This document shows positions 54,700 to 64,000 of a DNA stretch of 64,000 bases, piece by piece (position 1 is the stretch's first letter; the number at the start of each line of letters is the position of its first letter). The notes beneath the pieces were generated by a model, which saw only the letters and a list, made by a program, of their open reading frames with translations, was not told the origin of the DNA and searched no databases. The DNA is from Chlamydomonas sphaeroides (Eukaryota > Chlorophyta > Chlorophyceae > Chlamydomonadales > Chlamydomonadaceae). The stretch lies in NCBI GenBank assembly GCA_001662425.1, contig BDDC01000408.1:1-64000 (forward strand), in the 5' to 3' direction. Made by a program: the position numbers and the translations under genes.

Positions 54700-57600
54700 A
54701 TGGAGGGAACGCTCGGCGACGAGCCCGATGAGGAGGAGGCAAGCGTGTCGTGTATTGCCCAGGGTTTGTCAGCCATCGGCCAGGTGCCGCAGCTCCAGAC
54801 CACGCCCACCGCTATCCGAAGCCTGTGCCTGCACGGGAACAGCATATCGCGCATCGAGGGCCTTTCAGCGCTCAGCAACCTTGTGGACCTCAACCTGTCG
54901 TCTAACGCCGTGGCCAGCATCGACCCGGGCGCGCTCCGGGGCTTGTCGCGCTTGACATCCCTCAACCTCGCCAGCAACCGCCTCCAGGCAGTCCAGGGCC
55001 TTGAGGGCCTATCCAGCCTGGAGACTCTCAACCTATCGTACAACTACATCACCAGCATAGCCGGCCTGTCGGCGCTGCAAGGCCCGCTGTGCCGCCTCCG
55101 CCAGCTGAACCTCAAGCACAACCAGCTGACCAACCTGCAGGCCTTCTCCGTGCTCGTCGGCTGCATCAACCTGCGCTGGCTGCAGCTGGCCGGCAACCCG
55201 GTCTGCCAGCTTCCAAACCATCTGCAGGCGCTCGCGTCCGTGCTCGCGCACGTCACGCAGCTCGACACGCTGTCCAGCGCCGAGGCGCTCGCCGCGCCGT
55301 ACGACGTGCACGCGGCGCAGCAGTACGCAGCCGCACGGCTGCAGAGCTTTGAGCCACTGGCCGTCGTGCCGGCGACGCTGGCCCAGCAGCAGGTGCTCTC
55401 GCCGCCTGCGCCGGCGGTGGGAGCCCCCTACCAACCCCAATCCGCCTCGCATCCGCAACAGCCCCCTGCGTGGCACGCGCACCAGCTCGGGCCTAGCGCT
55501 CCCCCGCCCCCACCGCAGCGCTGGGGCGCCCCGCCGCCCCCCTTCCGGCCAGCGCAGGCTCCTCCTCACAGCCAGGCGCCCCAGCCACACCACCCCCAGC
55601 AGCAGCAGAACCCTTACTATGCGATGCCCAGCGCGCAGAGCCCAGGCCAGCAGCAGCCCTACACGCACCAGCACCCGGGCGCCGGCAGCCAGGGCCCGAC
55701 TCATGGCCAGCCCCGGCCAGCCGCCAACTGGCAGGCCCACTTGGGGCAGCCGCGGCCCGCGGCCGCAGGCGACACGGGGCCGCTGCTCGGCGAGCCTCCG
55801 TACGCTCCCTTTGACCCGGGGCAACCACCGCAGCCGCCACGGCCACAACCCCAGCCAGCCGGCGGAGCGCAGGCCGCTCCTGGGGAGGTGGCGGCATTGG
55901 GCCCAGGGCGTCCCCCGGACGGCCAGGCCGCCGATACGGCCGCGGCGCCGGACCAGCAGCAGCATGGCCGGCAAGCGCAGCCGCCGCAGCCCGCACCGAG
56001 GCCCGCACCAGCCAAGGTGCTGCTTGCGGACGCGGCGGCGCAGACCTCGGAGTACACCCCCCTGGTACGGAGCCTGGAGGCGGAGACGGAGGAGCTGCGG
56101 CAGCAGCTGAGCAGCCTGTCAGGTGAGCTATCTGCCGTTGCTGGGTGTATGCAAGGCCCGAAGTTGGGTCCATTTGTCGCATGGGTACAGTTGCGCGCTT
56201 GCTTGACAGGCGGGATATTGATGATGACGAAGGCCGCCGCTTCAGTGGGTGCGCACACATGTAAGCTGCCAGCCGTTCCTGTCGTCTCCATATGCGATGC
56301 AGAGGAGCTGGAGCGGCGCAACGCGGCAGAGCAGTCGCTGCGGGCGGCCATGACTGACGCCATTGCGGCGGCGCAGGACGAGGCGCACCGCAAGGTGGAG
56401 GACGGCTTCAGGGAGGCCTCTTTCGCCGTCTCCAAAGCGCTGTAGGTGCCGTTTGCTGGATTGGGCGAGAGGTGGCAGAACGACGGCCCACCGAGCTGCC
56501 GTCGCGCGTCCTCAGGGCAGAGCCAGGTTGGCTCACCACCTACGGGCTCGCACCACGTTGCTGCCCGGCCACAGCTGGTCGCCGGCACCAACACTCTGCT
56601 GTGCCAATGGTATCCTCGACCCCTCATACAGCCAGGAGCTCGAGTCGTCTCGGCACGCGGCCGCCGAGGCGCAGCAGCGCGCCGTGTCGCACGCGCGCGC
56701 GGAAGAGGAGCAGCGCAGCCGCTGCGGCGCAACAGAGAAGGAGCTGGCCAGGTGGGCGCAGGGCTACTGCCGTTGCGAGGCTCGGCAGCCTGAGGTCCTG
56801 GGTAGTGGGGTACCCGTGCAGCCCTGCGCAGCTGAGGAGAAACCCTGCTGTGGGGAAAACCGGACGCAGCGCACTGTCCTGGGCGAGGTGGCGTCTCAAG
56901 GCTTCGACCCGGGCTTGCCGAACGCCCACCCCATGCGTCGCAGGCTGCGCGAGGACCTGCAGCGCCTCAACCAGCAGCTTCTGGAGCAGCAGCACACGGC
57001 CGCAGCCGCTCTAGAGGATGAGCGCCGGCGCGCCGCGGCCGCGGCAGCGGGCGCGCGAGAGCAGCTGGCGGCGGCGCAGGCTGGCGCGCAGGCGGCGGCC
57101 GGGGAGCTGGGTGCGCTGCGCTCAGCGGCGGCCGCGGCCGAGGCCAAGGTGGCGAGCCTGGAGGCGGCGCTGTCGCAGAGCAGCAGCGTGACGGTTTCTA
57201 TGACGGCCAAGATCGCGCAGACCATGGCCGATGCCAATGCGCAGGTGGGCTCGCCGACGCCCCAGGGGCGAGTAGCTAACAAGCCAGCGTTCGGCGCAGT
57301 TCTGGTACCCGTGTCGCACCCTGCTGCGGGGAGTACTGGCGCATGCAGCCTATGTCAGCGCCTTTCCCTTCATGCGCTGCGCCGAACCCCCTCCCCAGAT
57401 CGACCTGCTCAAAGGGCGGCTGTCGGCAGCCGAGCAGCATCTGGCAGAGCACCAGCGCCGCGAGGGCGAGGCGCGCGCCGAGATAAACTCGCTCACTGCG
57501 GCGCTCACTGCGGCGCGCGCTGCGGCGGAGCGCGAGGCAGCGGCAGTGGCGCGGCAGCTCGAGGTGCGTGGGCCGCCCGGGCTGCAACTAGGGCTAAGGC

Positions 57601-60600
57601 CGACGCAGCGCTTGTAGGCGGTAGCATGAACGTGTGCGTCGTTCTAGCAAAAACTCACTTGCTACCATGCGTGTTTGTGACTGCAGGAGGCGGTCAAGGC
57701 TGCGGTGGAGAAGGAGCGTGCCTCGTCCGAGGAGCGCGGCAGGGGCATGGCGGCGCTGCAGGTGTGCGCACATGCTGGCCACTCCCAGCATACAGCCACA
57801 GCCGCAGCCCACTCACCTTTCAGTGCCACCCCTGCCGGCCCCACCCACGCAGGCCCAGCAGGAGCGCACGGGGCTGCAGGAGCAGGTGGCCTTCTTGAAG
57901 GTGCAGCTGCAGTTTGCGCTCAAGGTGCGCAAGGCGCGGCGGCCTTGCCGTGTGCCGCGCTGGCGCCTGCAACACCAGGCCATCGCATGCGAGGAGCCTC
58001 GCCGCCACCAAGCCGGCCAGCCCCAACCGCGCGCACGTACATGCCGAACCGCACCTGTAGCGCACCTGTCACTCATGATGCCTCCCCACCCCCGCCGCTG
58101 CGCGCCCTCAGGAGAGCGACAAGGAGCAGCAGGCGGCGCACAAGGCGGTGCGCAGCGCGCAGGCAGAGGCCGCTGAGCTCCGAGCAGCGCTGCAGGTGCG
58201 GGTCGGTAGCGTCTCACGCACCCCAGCTCGTGCCGGAAGCGCTTCACCAGCCCTTCGCCTCCCGCGTGTGATTAGCGTTGCTCCGCCGCACTGCGCTCCG
58301 CTGCAACCGCAACTGCCTTGATCATTGCCCCAAGCATGCACAAGACTCGGCCTTGCCATCCCGCCACGCCAGCAGGCCGCCGCCCTGAAACAGCGCGAGG
58401 GCGAGGCGCTGGTGTCCGACTTGACGACGGTGGTGCAGCAGCAGAAGGCCGCCATCCAGGGCCTGCAGCGGGAAAAGGAGGCGCTGGTGGCGCGGCTCAA
58501 GGTGCAGCGGGCGGTACTGCGCTAGCAAGCACGCGGGCCCTGCCTAAAGGACGCGTGTGGGCGTGTGTTCAGTGCAGGGCCTGTGCCCTCCAATGTGGTG
58601 CAGCGACGCTGTCCTTGTGTCCCACGCACGGCGCACCTGCTGCAATGCCACGCACACACTAACGGCTCATCCTGCGCCGTGTTGCCTGCTGCGATTTCGC
58701 GCTTGGCGGTCCAGGCGTGCGGCCCAGACACCTTCGATGCCCTAGCGTCAGAGAACATGTCGCTGAAGCGGGCCGCGGCGGAGCGAGACATGTACCGCGA
58801 GCAGGCCGACGACTCACGGCGGCGGTGGCAGGAGGCGGAGCGCCGCGTAACCGAGCTGCAGGTGGGGGGCCGCAGCCGTGGGCTTGCTCGTCATGGATCC
58901 CCGGCGATGTGGGGGCGGCGTTAGACATTCGGACTCGGGGTATCGGTGCTTGAGGATGGGGAGTGCTTGGGGTTGCGAGCAAGCCAGGACCAGCCGCGAT
59001 ACAAAGTGCAGAACGCGTAGTTGCTCCGCGCCTGTTGCCGTGACCGCGCATTGCTCTGCCCTGCAGGTCAGCGCGTCGCGCACGGCCGAGGAGCTGGCCG
59101 CCAAGCTGCGCAGCGCCGAGGCGGCCCTGGCAGCGGCGCGCGAGGAGCTGGCGGCGCGGGACGCCACTCTGGAGCGGCTGCGTCACGAGTTGGCGGCGGC
59201 GCAGGACGCTGTCAAGGTAGGTTGTGGGGGCCTCCGCCGGCGGCCGCTGGCCACATGGGCACGCGGTAGGCTCCTGTGGACCATACCGTGCCCTGCCGCT
59301 ACCACTTCCTCCCCGCAGATCAAGGTGGCCATGCTGGACAGCGCCAACGACACCATCGGCTCGCTGAAGGCTGAGAATGGAGACCTGCAGGTGCGTGCGA
59401 GAGTACGGTATCAAGGACCGGCGTTGGCATGCCCGTTCATGAGAGGGGCTTTGCGGATCAAGGGAGGCCGGCTCCAAAGGCTGAGTGCGGCAGGGGCCAG
59501 CCGCCGTGGTGCTTGCGCCCGTTGTGTGTGGCCATCGTCCAAGACAGGGCTCATGTGCTGTGTCGTATGCCCAGGCTGAGGCCGACGAGGCGCGGCGTGC
59601 CGCCGAGGAGGCGGAGGCCGCCCTGCGGGAGGCGCAGCAGGCGGCCGACGACGACAACGACGGCGAGCGGGCGCAGCTCAGGCAGGACAGTGCGGCTGGG
59701 AGGCGGTGCTATGCCGGGCTCAGCTGCGGCTAGATTGTATGGAGAAGGGACTGCAGATCGGCACGCGTACGCTCCGTTGGAATCCGTGTGTCTGCCGCGA
59801 CCCCGCCCTTGTCCCTCGGCCTCACAGGCAGGAGGCGCAGGCCAACGAGGCTGCGGCCGCAGCGGCGCGCGCGGCAGCGACAGAGGCGCAGGCGCGCCTC
59901 AAGGAGGCAGAGGCCCGACTGCGGGCGGCCAACGAGGCGGTGGCGGAGAAGGACCGCATGATATCGTACGTGGAGCAGGAGGTGGACCGCGTCAAGGGTG
60001 GGTGCCGCAGGTCGCCACACGGCCACGCACACAGTACCTGTCCGCGGTTGCTTCTCGTGCACGTGGCGTAGGCCGAGGCCTGGGGGATGGACACGTGGCC
60101 GCTGTCCGCAAACGCGCGCTGGCGGCGTGGGGCGCGCCGCAATGCGCGGCGTATCCATACGGTAGTCATCACAGCGCCACTGGGCGTTGCCATCACCACG
60201 TCGGGGGCTCTGGGCCGCTAGGTTGCGCTCTATGGCTTGGCACGCCTCCGTACCCGGGGCTCAGTGTCAGCCCCAACAGTCACCATCCGTTTCGCCCTGT
60301 TCCTTTCCCAAGGCCTGTTCGAGAAGCGCGAGCAGCGCATCCGGGAGGAGCGCGATGCTGCGCGCGTTGACGCCGCGGCCGCCGCAGCCGACCGCGACGC
60401 CGCGGAGGCGCGTGCCGCCGACGCCGCGGGCCGGGTCGAGCGGTTGGCGCGCGAGCTGGAGCACGCGCGTGGGCAGCTGGAAGATGCGGCGGCGCAGCTG
60501 GTGGAGGCCCGCAGGGCCGAGGCGGCGGCGGCCGACGCGGCGGCGGCGCGCGGCGCAGAGGCGGCGCGTCTGGCGGCGCGGGTGACGGAGGTGGAGGGCG

Positions 60601-60692
60601 AGATGCGGGGCCTGCTCGAGGCGGTAGAGCGGCAGAAGGCGAGCAGCGCGGTCAAGATGCGGCAGCTGGCGTCGCTGCTGCAGGACCTGTGA
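54700..60692 (+). CDS. VFL1: LRR and coiled-coil protein resembling VFL1/LRRCC1 (1176 aa, 15 exons)
   Basis: Likely basal-body or centriole protein. Exons: 54700-56122, 56303-56441, 56632-56751, 56944-57244, 57399-57563, 57687-57761, 57853-57924, 58112-58195, 58376-58501, 58715-58861, 59067-59216, 59319-59390, 59575-59681, 59828-59997, 60313-60692; phases close. Residues 35-190 carry six SDS22-type leucine-rich repeats (LVDLNLSSNAVASID, LTSLNLASNRLQAVQ, LETLNLSYNYITSIA and others). Residues 235-445 are Pro/Gln-rich. From about 455 to the end is Ala/Glu/Arg coiled coil, ending EKDRMISYVEQEVDRVKG-LFEKREQRIREERD. Architecture and this C-terminal block resemble human LRRCC1 and Chlamydomonas VFL1, which position and orient centrioles. 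Orthology is inferred and needs a search. Exon 9 has tandem acceptors (AGCAG), so one Gln may be optional. Intron 13 starts with GC in this model; a weaker GT donor at GCGGTGCTA would add six residues. Confidence 0.75.
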
Positions 60693-61662
60693 CGTTAAGG
60701 CGGCCAGGCGGGGGTCAAGCAAGGCCAGGCGCGCGTTGGCCGCGGGGTGCCAGGTCTTGCGCGCGTGTACCGTAACTGAGTCCGGCGACGTGTTCCCTGG
60801 CATCTCTTCATCGCGCTCCTTGCATTGGCCAGCCACCGGCGTTCGAGAGCAGAGCAGCCGTACAGAAGCTTCCAGCTGTCGCGTGATGCCGAATGCCACC
60901 TACGACGTTCTAATTTGGCTTATTCGGCGGAGCGTAAAGACCTCAGGGGCTCCCGCGGCCGCGTGCCGTCACGTCAGCCACCGACAGCAGCGAACGCTCA
61001 TCCACCCAACGCCTCGCAGACCGTTGCATGTGACGTAGAGACTGCCACGTCCACCGCAGCAACCACAACGGCCAGGTCGCGGTTGCGCCAGGTCGCGCCG
61101 GCGCATGCCCGTACCGGCCTCCGCCTGACCCGCACGCACAGGCGCCCCCTACCCGCACGCAGTTCAGTTGCTCACGCGCGACTCGGCGGGGCTACGACCC
61201 AGCCACATGCAGCGCCACACCGCCCCTGCGCTGCCCCTGCGTTCTAGGCGGCGCATCTCTCCCCTGCGTCCAACCTAACCGCCCCTGCCCTACCTAAGAC
61301 CCAAAGCCAACCCCATGCCCCACCCCGAGCACCAACCCCTCGCCCTAAGCTGTAACCGCTCTGCTCTCTTTCTCTGTTCCCCTCTTCCAGAACACTCTCA
61401 GATCGCTCGCGCGCCCCGCGACGCCACACGGCAGCTGGGCCTCCATAATCTTCCCGAACCCTGCGCTGTCTCCCACCCCTGCTCCGGCCGGCCTGCATGG
61501 CCCTGTACACCGCACGGCGCGACCACCCCACCGCCCTGCGCTGCCTCGCCGCTGCTTCCGCTCGGGCCCACGAACGCCGCGCCCCAGCAGCACGAAGCCC
61601 CACGAGCCCAGCGCCACACACCACCGGACTCCCGCCGCGCCCTTGCGCCGCACGCCAGCGCC
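60693..61662. other. Convergent intergenic region, VFL1-like and ZPR1-like genes
   Basis: It holds both 3' UTRs. TGTAA at 61351-61355 is the first plus-strand candidate poly(A) signal I found, about 660 bases past the VFL1-like stop. I found no TTACA between 61350 and 61663 for the minus-strand gene. No gene or repeat was recognised. Confidence 0.45.
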
Positions 61663-63709
61663 CTACACCTCGTCCACCAGCACGCCGTCCGCGGGCTTGA
61701 GCTCCGAGGTGCCGCTGGGGTCGTGAATGATCCAGGTCCAGGGCTTCTCCACGTCCAGCAGCACGTTCAGCTCCGCAACCGTCTCCATGATGCGGGCGGC
61801 CGTGTCCGGGGGCATGGAGCTGCGCGTGCTGTGAAAGGGAAACGCAGCAAGGGAGCGGGCGGGAGCGGGGCCGGGAGTAACAGTCAGTCGGCGCGAGCAG
61901 CAAGGTATGTCAGGGGCGGAGGGGGGAGGGCGGGAAGTGAAGGGGGGTTGGGCGGGATGGGTGAAGGGTGGGTGAAGGGGGGTTGGGCGGGATGGGGGAG
62001 GACACGGGGGCGAGGTTAGGCGCAGCGCGGCCAGAGTCCGACCGTTGCGCGTCAACAAGCGTGCGGCTGCATGCGCTCTTGCAGCCCAGCAACAGCCCCC
62101 ACCTGGACACATAGTTCCCGAGGTTGAAGATGGACTGCGGGGCGGGCCATGGCAACATGTTGCACGACGGGCCATGCACGCAGGCGTCAGCGCACGGGGC
62201 TCAGGCAAATGCGCAACCAGGACCCGGGCCCGGACCCGGACCCGGACCCGGACCCGGACCAGGACGGTGGCGATGCGCAGCCCTAGCCCCGCCCCAGCTG
62301 CCCCCCCCCCGCGTGCGGCAGCTCAGATGCCCAGCAGAAGGGACGCACCTGCGCGATGTGGTTGTAGATCGAGTCGATGTGCTTCTTGCCTGAGGGGCAG
62401 GAGCGGTAGGAAGGGTATGGGGCTCAATTATTGGACCGTGTGCTGTGTTGCTCCAGCATTCAGCAACCAAAGCGTCTGGCAAGTCGTCTGCAGTGGCCGC
62501 GGCTGAGGACCGCGCGCTCGTCAGGCCAGCCGGGCGGCAGCTAATGTGCTAGGCACGACCGCATCTGCAGTGAGTCCCGCGCGGCGCCGCCCTTCGTGTG
62601 CGCATATGAATCCGCCAGCCGGCCAGACGACCCACCGTCCACCGAGATCTCGAACTCTAGCTCGGGGATCTCAATGCGCGCGTGCGGCGACTTGAGGCAC
62701 ACCCGCCACAGGTCGTTGCGGTTCTGGATGGTCAGCGTCTGCCGCGTGGCGCGCCACTGATCCCGGGGCGGCTCGGGTGTGATCTGCGGGAGGACAGATA
62801 ATGGTAGAGAGGCGGCACGGGAATCAGTATGGGGATCCAAGATCCTGTCGTACACCAGCCCTCGTGACCTGCGAGAGGCGTATGGTGGGACTGGCCCTCG
62901 CTCTGTCCCCGGCCCGCCTTTCGCCTCCCGACCTGGAAGTAGGTCTTGCCGTCCTGCTCTTTCTTGACGATGCGCGGCAGCTTATCCAGGAAGTCGTTGA
63001 AGGTGCCCTTCAGCGCATCCTCGAACCTGGCGGTAGAGAGCGGTGCAGTGCAGGGTGTGGTGGGTGCGCTGCCTTGAGCCGCCTGGACGTAGTGCAATGA
63101 AGGCAGCTGGCGTCCCCTCGCGATTTCGGGGGACGGAGGCAGCAGTGGCCGATGAAGTAGGCGCTATGGGCGCTGTAAAGTTGTCGGTTAGGCAGGGAGC
63201 AGGCAGCATGTTGGCAGGCTGGCTGAACAGAACAGCCTTGATGGCACGGGGCACGGTTGTAAGGGGCCGGCGTGCCGGCCCACGCCAGTAGGGGCTGGTA
63301 CCTTGTTGGGAGGACATCATGCATGCTGCTGGGAGGGGCTTTTGCCTTTGGACCCCAACGGATAAGGGCATGGAAGGACCGAGCACTATGCACCTCACGT
63401 AAGACTGAACGGGCACGAACACGTCCCCGCTGCCTCCACCCCCGCGCCGCACTGGCGCCCCCCAGCCCCTATCTCCTACAAGAGCCAACCTGCATACCCC
63501 ACGACTTCTTACTCGGGCATGTCTTCGTAGCCCAGGTCTTCCCGCAGTGCGTCGGCGATGCCGTTCACCGGCAGCCATTCAATGCCAGATGGCCCCTCGT
63601 CGTTGACTGTGAACATCTGCCATATCTCCTCCAGCGCAGTGACCAGGCGGTCCATTTCCTGGTGACTCAAGTCAATCTTTGTCTCCTCCAGGGCTAACGG
63701 CTTTCCCAT
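61663..63709 (-). CDS. Small protein with ZPR1-like motifs but no zinc finger (225 aa, 6 exons)
   Basis: Exons in transcript order: 63709-63513, 63026-62933, 62783-62636, 62389-62349, 62134-62103, 61828-61663; phases close from ATG to TAG. The protein starts MGKPLALEETKIDLSHQEMD, and the middle has LGYEDMPEFEDALKGTFNDF then DKLPRIVKKEQDGKTYFQ. It then reads ARIEIPELEFEI followed by HIDSIYNHIAQSIFNLGNYV, and near the end NVLLDVEKPWTWIIHDPSGTS. ZPR1-domain proteins carry a similar order: I-R-IPELDFEI, a helix, then PFTLILDDPSGNS. Their Cys4 zinc finger is absent here; one Cys is visible in the whole protein. It could be a diverged ZPR1 beta-domain protein or an unrelated conserved family. Function unknown. 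The fifth exon is only 32 bases, which supports a real gene, since chance frames would not keep phase across it. Confidence 0.7.
61937..61996 (+). repeat. 25-bp direct duplication in the last ZPR1-like intron
   Basis: GTGAAGGGGGGTTGGGCGGG followed by ATGGG occurs at 61937 and again 35 bases later at 61972, with GTGAAGGGTG between. It is a G-rich intronic tandem duplication (C-rich in the transcript). Confidence 0.75.
62221..62264 (+). repeat. GGACCC hexanucleotide repeat in the ZPR1-like gene's intron
   Basis: GGACCC is repeated about seven times with one GGGCCC variant. It lies in the intron between the 41-base and 32-base exons. Confidence 0.9.
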
Positions 63710-64000
63710 TTCTGCTAGTTGCTAGAATACTTAGAGGGCGTGGGGGCTTCGGCGCAGCGACGAGAGCGAACGAGCAACCGCGATTGTGTGCGCCGCAAAC
63801 TGTCAGTGGTGTCTGTGGTTCAGCTGCTACGCTGGTGTGTCGTGAATTGTATGCTTGGAGTTGCTATCCCAGTTGCCGGCCTGGTAGTTCTGGTACCTTC
63901 GCAGCTGTGACGTGTGCAAACGGCCTTCAAATGGCCTGCTGTGGAGCTCAATGCCTTTCAAAGAATTAGATATGCTGTTGACGGCCTGGGGCGAGGTGGC
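63710..64000. other. Upstream region of the ZPR1-like gene, no gene seen
   Basis: This is the presumed promoter and 5' UTR of the minus-strand gene at the window edge. The composition is AT-richer than average for the window. Open frames here are short and unrecognised. Confidence 0.4.

Noticed and set aside
56442..56631. Stop codon at the end of VFL1-like exon 2 as the end of a 581-residue protein
   Set aside because: The TAG is part of a GTAGGT donor. Splicing to 56632 keeps phase, and the coiled coil then continues through 13 more in-phase exons.
1..64000. CRISPR arrays, bacterial operons, prophage or transposase genes
   Set aside because: There are no evenly spaced direct repeats with unique spacers, no bacterial gene organisation and no recognisable transposase, integrase or reverse transcriptase. 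Intron-rich architecture is eukaryotic nuclear.

Overview
This window is nuclear DNA of a GC-rich green alga, most likely a chlorophyte. Nearly every gene is split by many short introns (about 100 to 400 bases). Donors are mostly GTGCGG, GTGAGC or GTGGGN, and the acceptors follow C-rich tracts. TGTAA motifs, the usual chlorophyte poly(A) signal, lie past several stop codons. The gene set also fits: a B-type cyclin-dependent kinase, a plastid MEP-pathway enzyme with a transit-peptide exon, a VFL1/LRRCC1-like basal-body protein and a jacalin lectin on a proline-rich hinge. There are no bacterial operons, ribosome binding sites or CRISPR arrays. I rebuilt exon structures by hand from splice sites, reading phase and protein similarity. 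In every complete gene the phases close from start to stop.

Layout. 1-1225 (+): 3' part of a jacalin-domain lectin. 2880-21395 (+): complete homomeric acetyl-CoA carboxylase, 43 exons and 2704 residues. 23416-28693 (+): MATE transporter, 12 exons, with one intron interrupted by a 301-base assembly gap. 28694-33240: gene-poor relic region with a GA microsatellite, a 92-99 bp tandem repeat, a broken histone H4 copy, GTCACCC inverted repeats and a U2-snRNA-like sequence. 33241-35262 (+): CDKB kinase, 9 exons. 36685-47562 (-): SF3B3 spliceosome subunit, 26 exons. 47908-50296 (+): Arg/Glu/Asp/Lys-rich protein with a compact C-terminal domain. 51843-54373 (-): plastid HMBPP reductase (HDR/IspH), 3 exons. 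54700-60692 (+): LRR and coiled-coil protein resembling VFL1/LRRCC1, 15 exons. 61663-63709 (-): small protein with ZPR1-like motifs, 6 exons.

The genes do not form one pathway. They are housekeeping genes of lipid synthesis, splicing, isoprenoid synthesis, cell division and basal-body function. Two head-to-head pairs stand out. SF3B3 and the RE/RD-rich protein share 345 bp between start codons, and HDR and the VFL1-like gene share 326 bp. Two convergent pairs (CDKB with SF3B3, RE/RD-rich with HDR) are separated by 1.4 to 1.5 kb. I see no mobile element with recognisable coding capacity and no gene cluster that points to a new system. The most unusual items are the relic region with H4 and U2-like sequences, an intron bounded by a 9-bp direct repeat with GC-AG ends, a frame-preserving stop-free intron in the VFL1-like gene, and two proteins whose domain assignment is uncertain.
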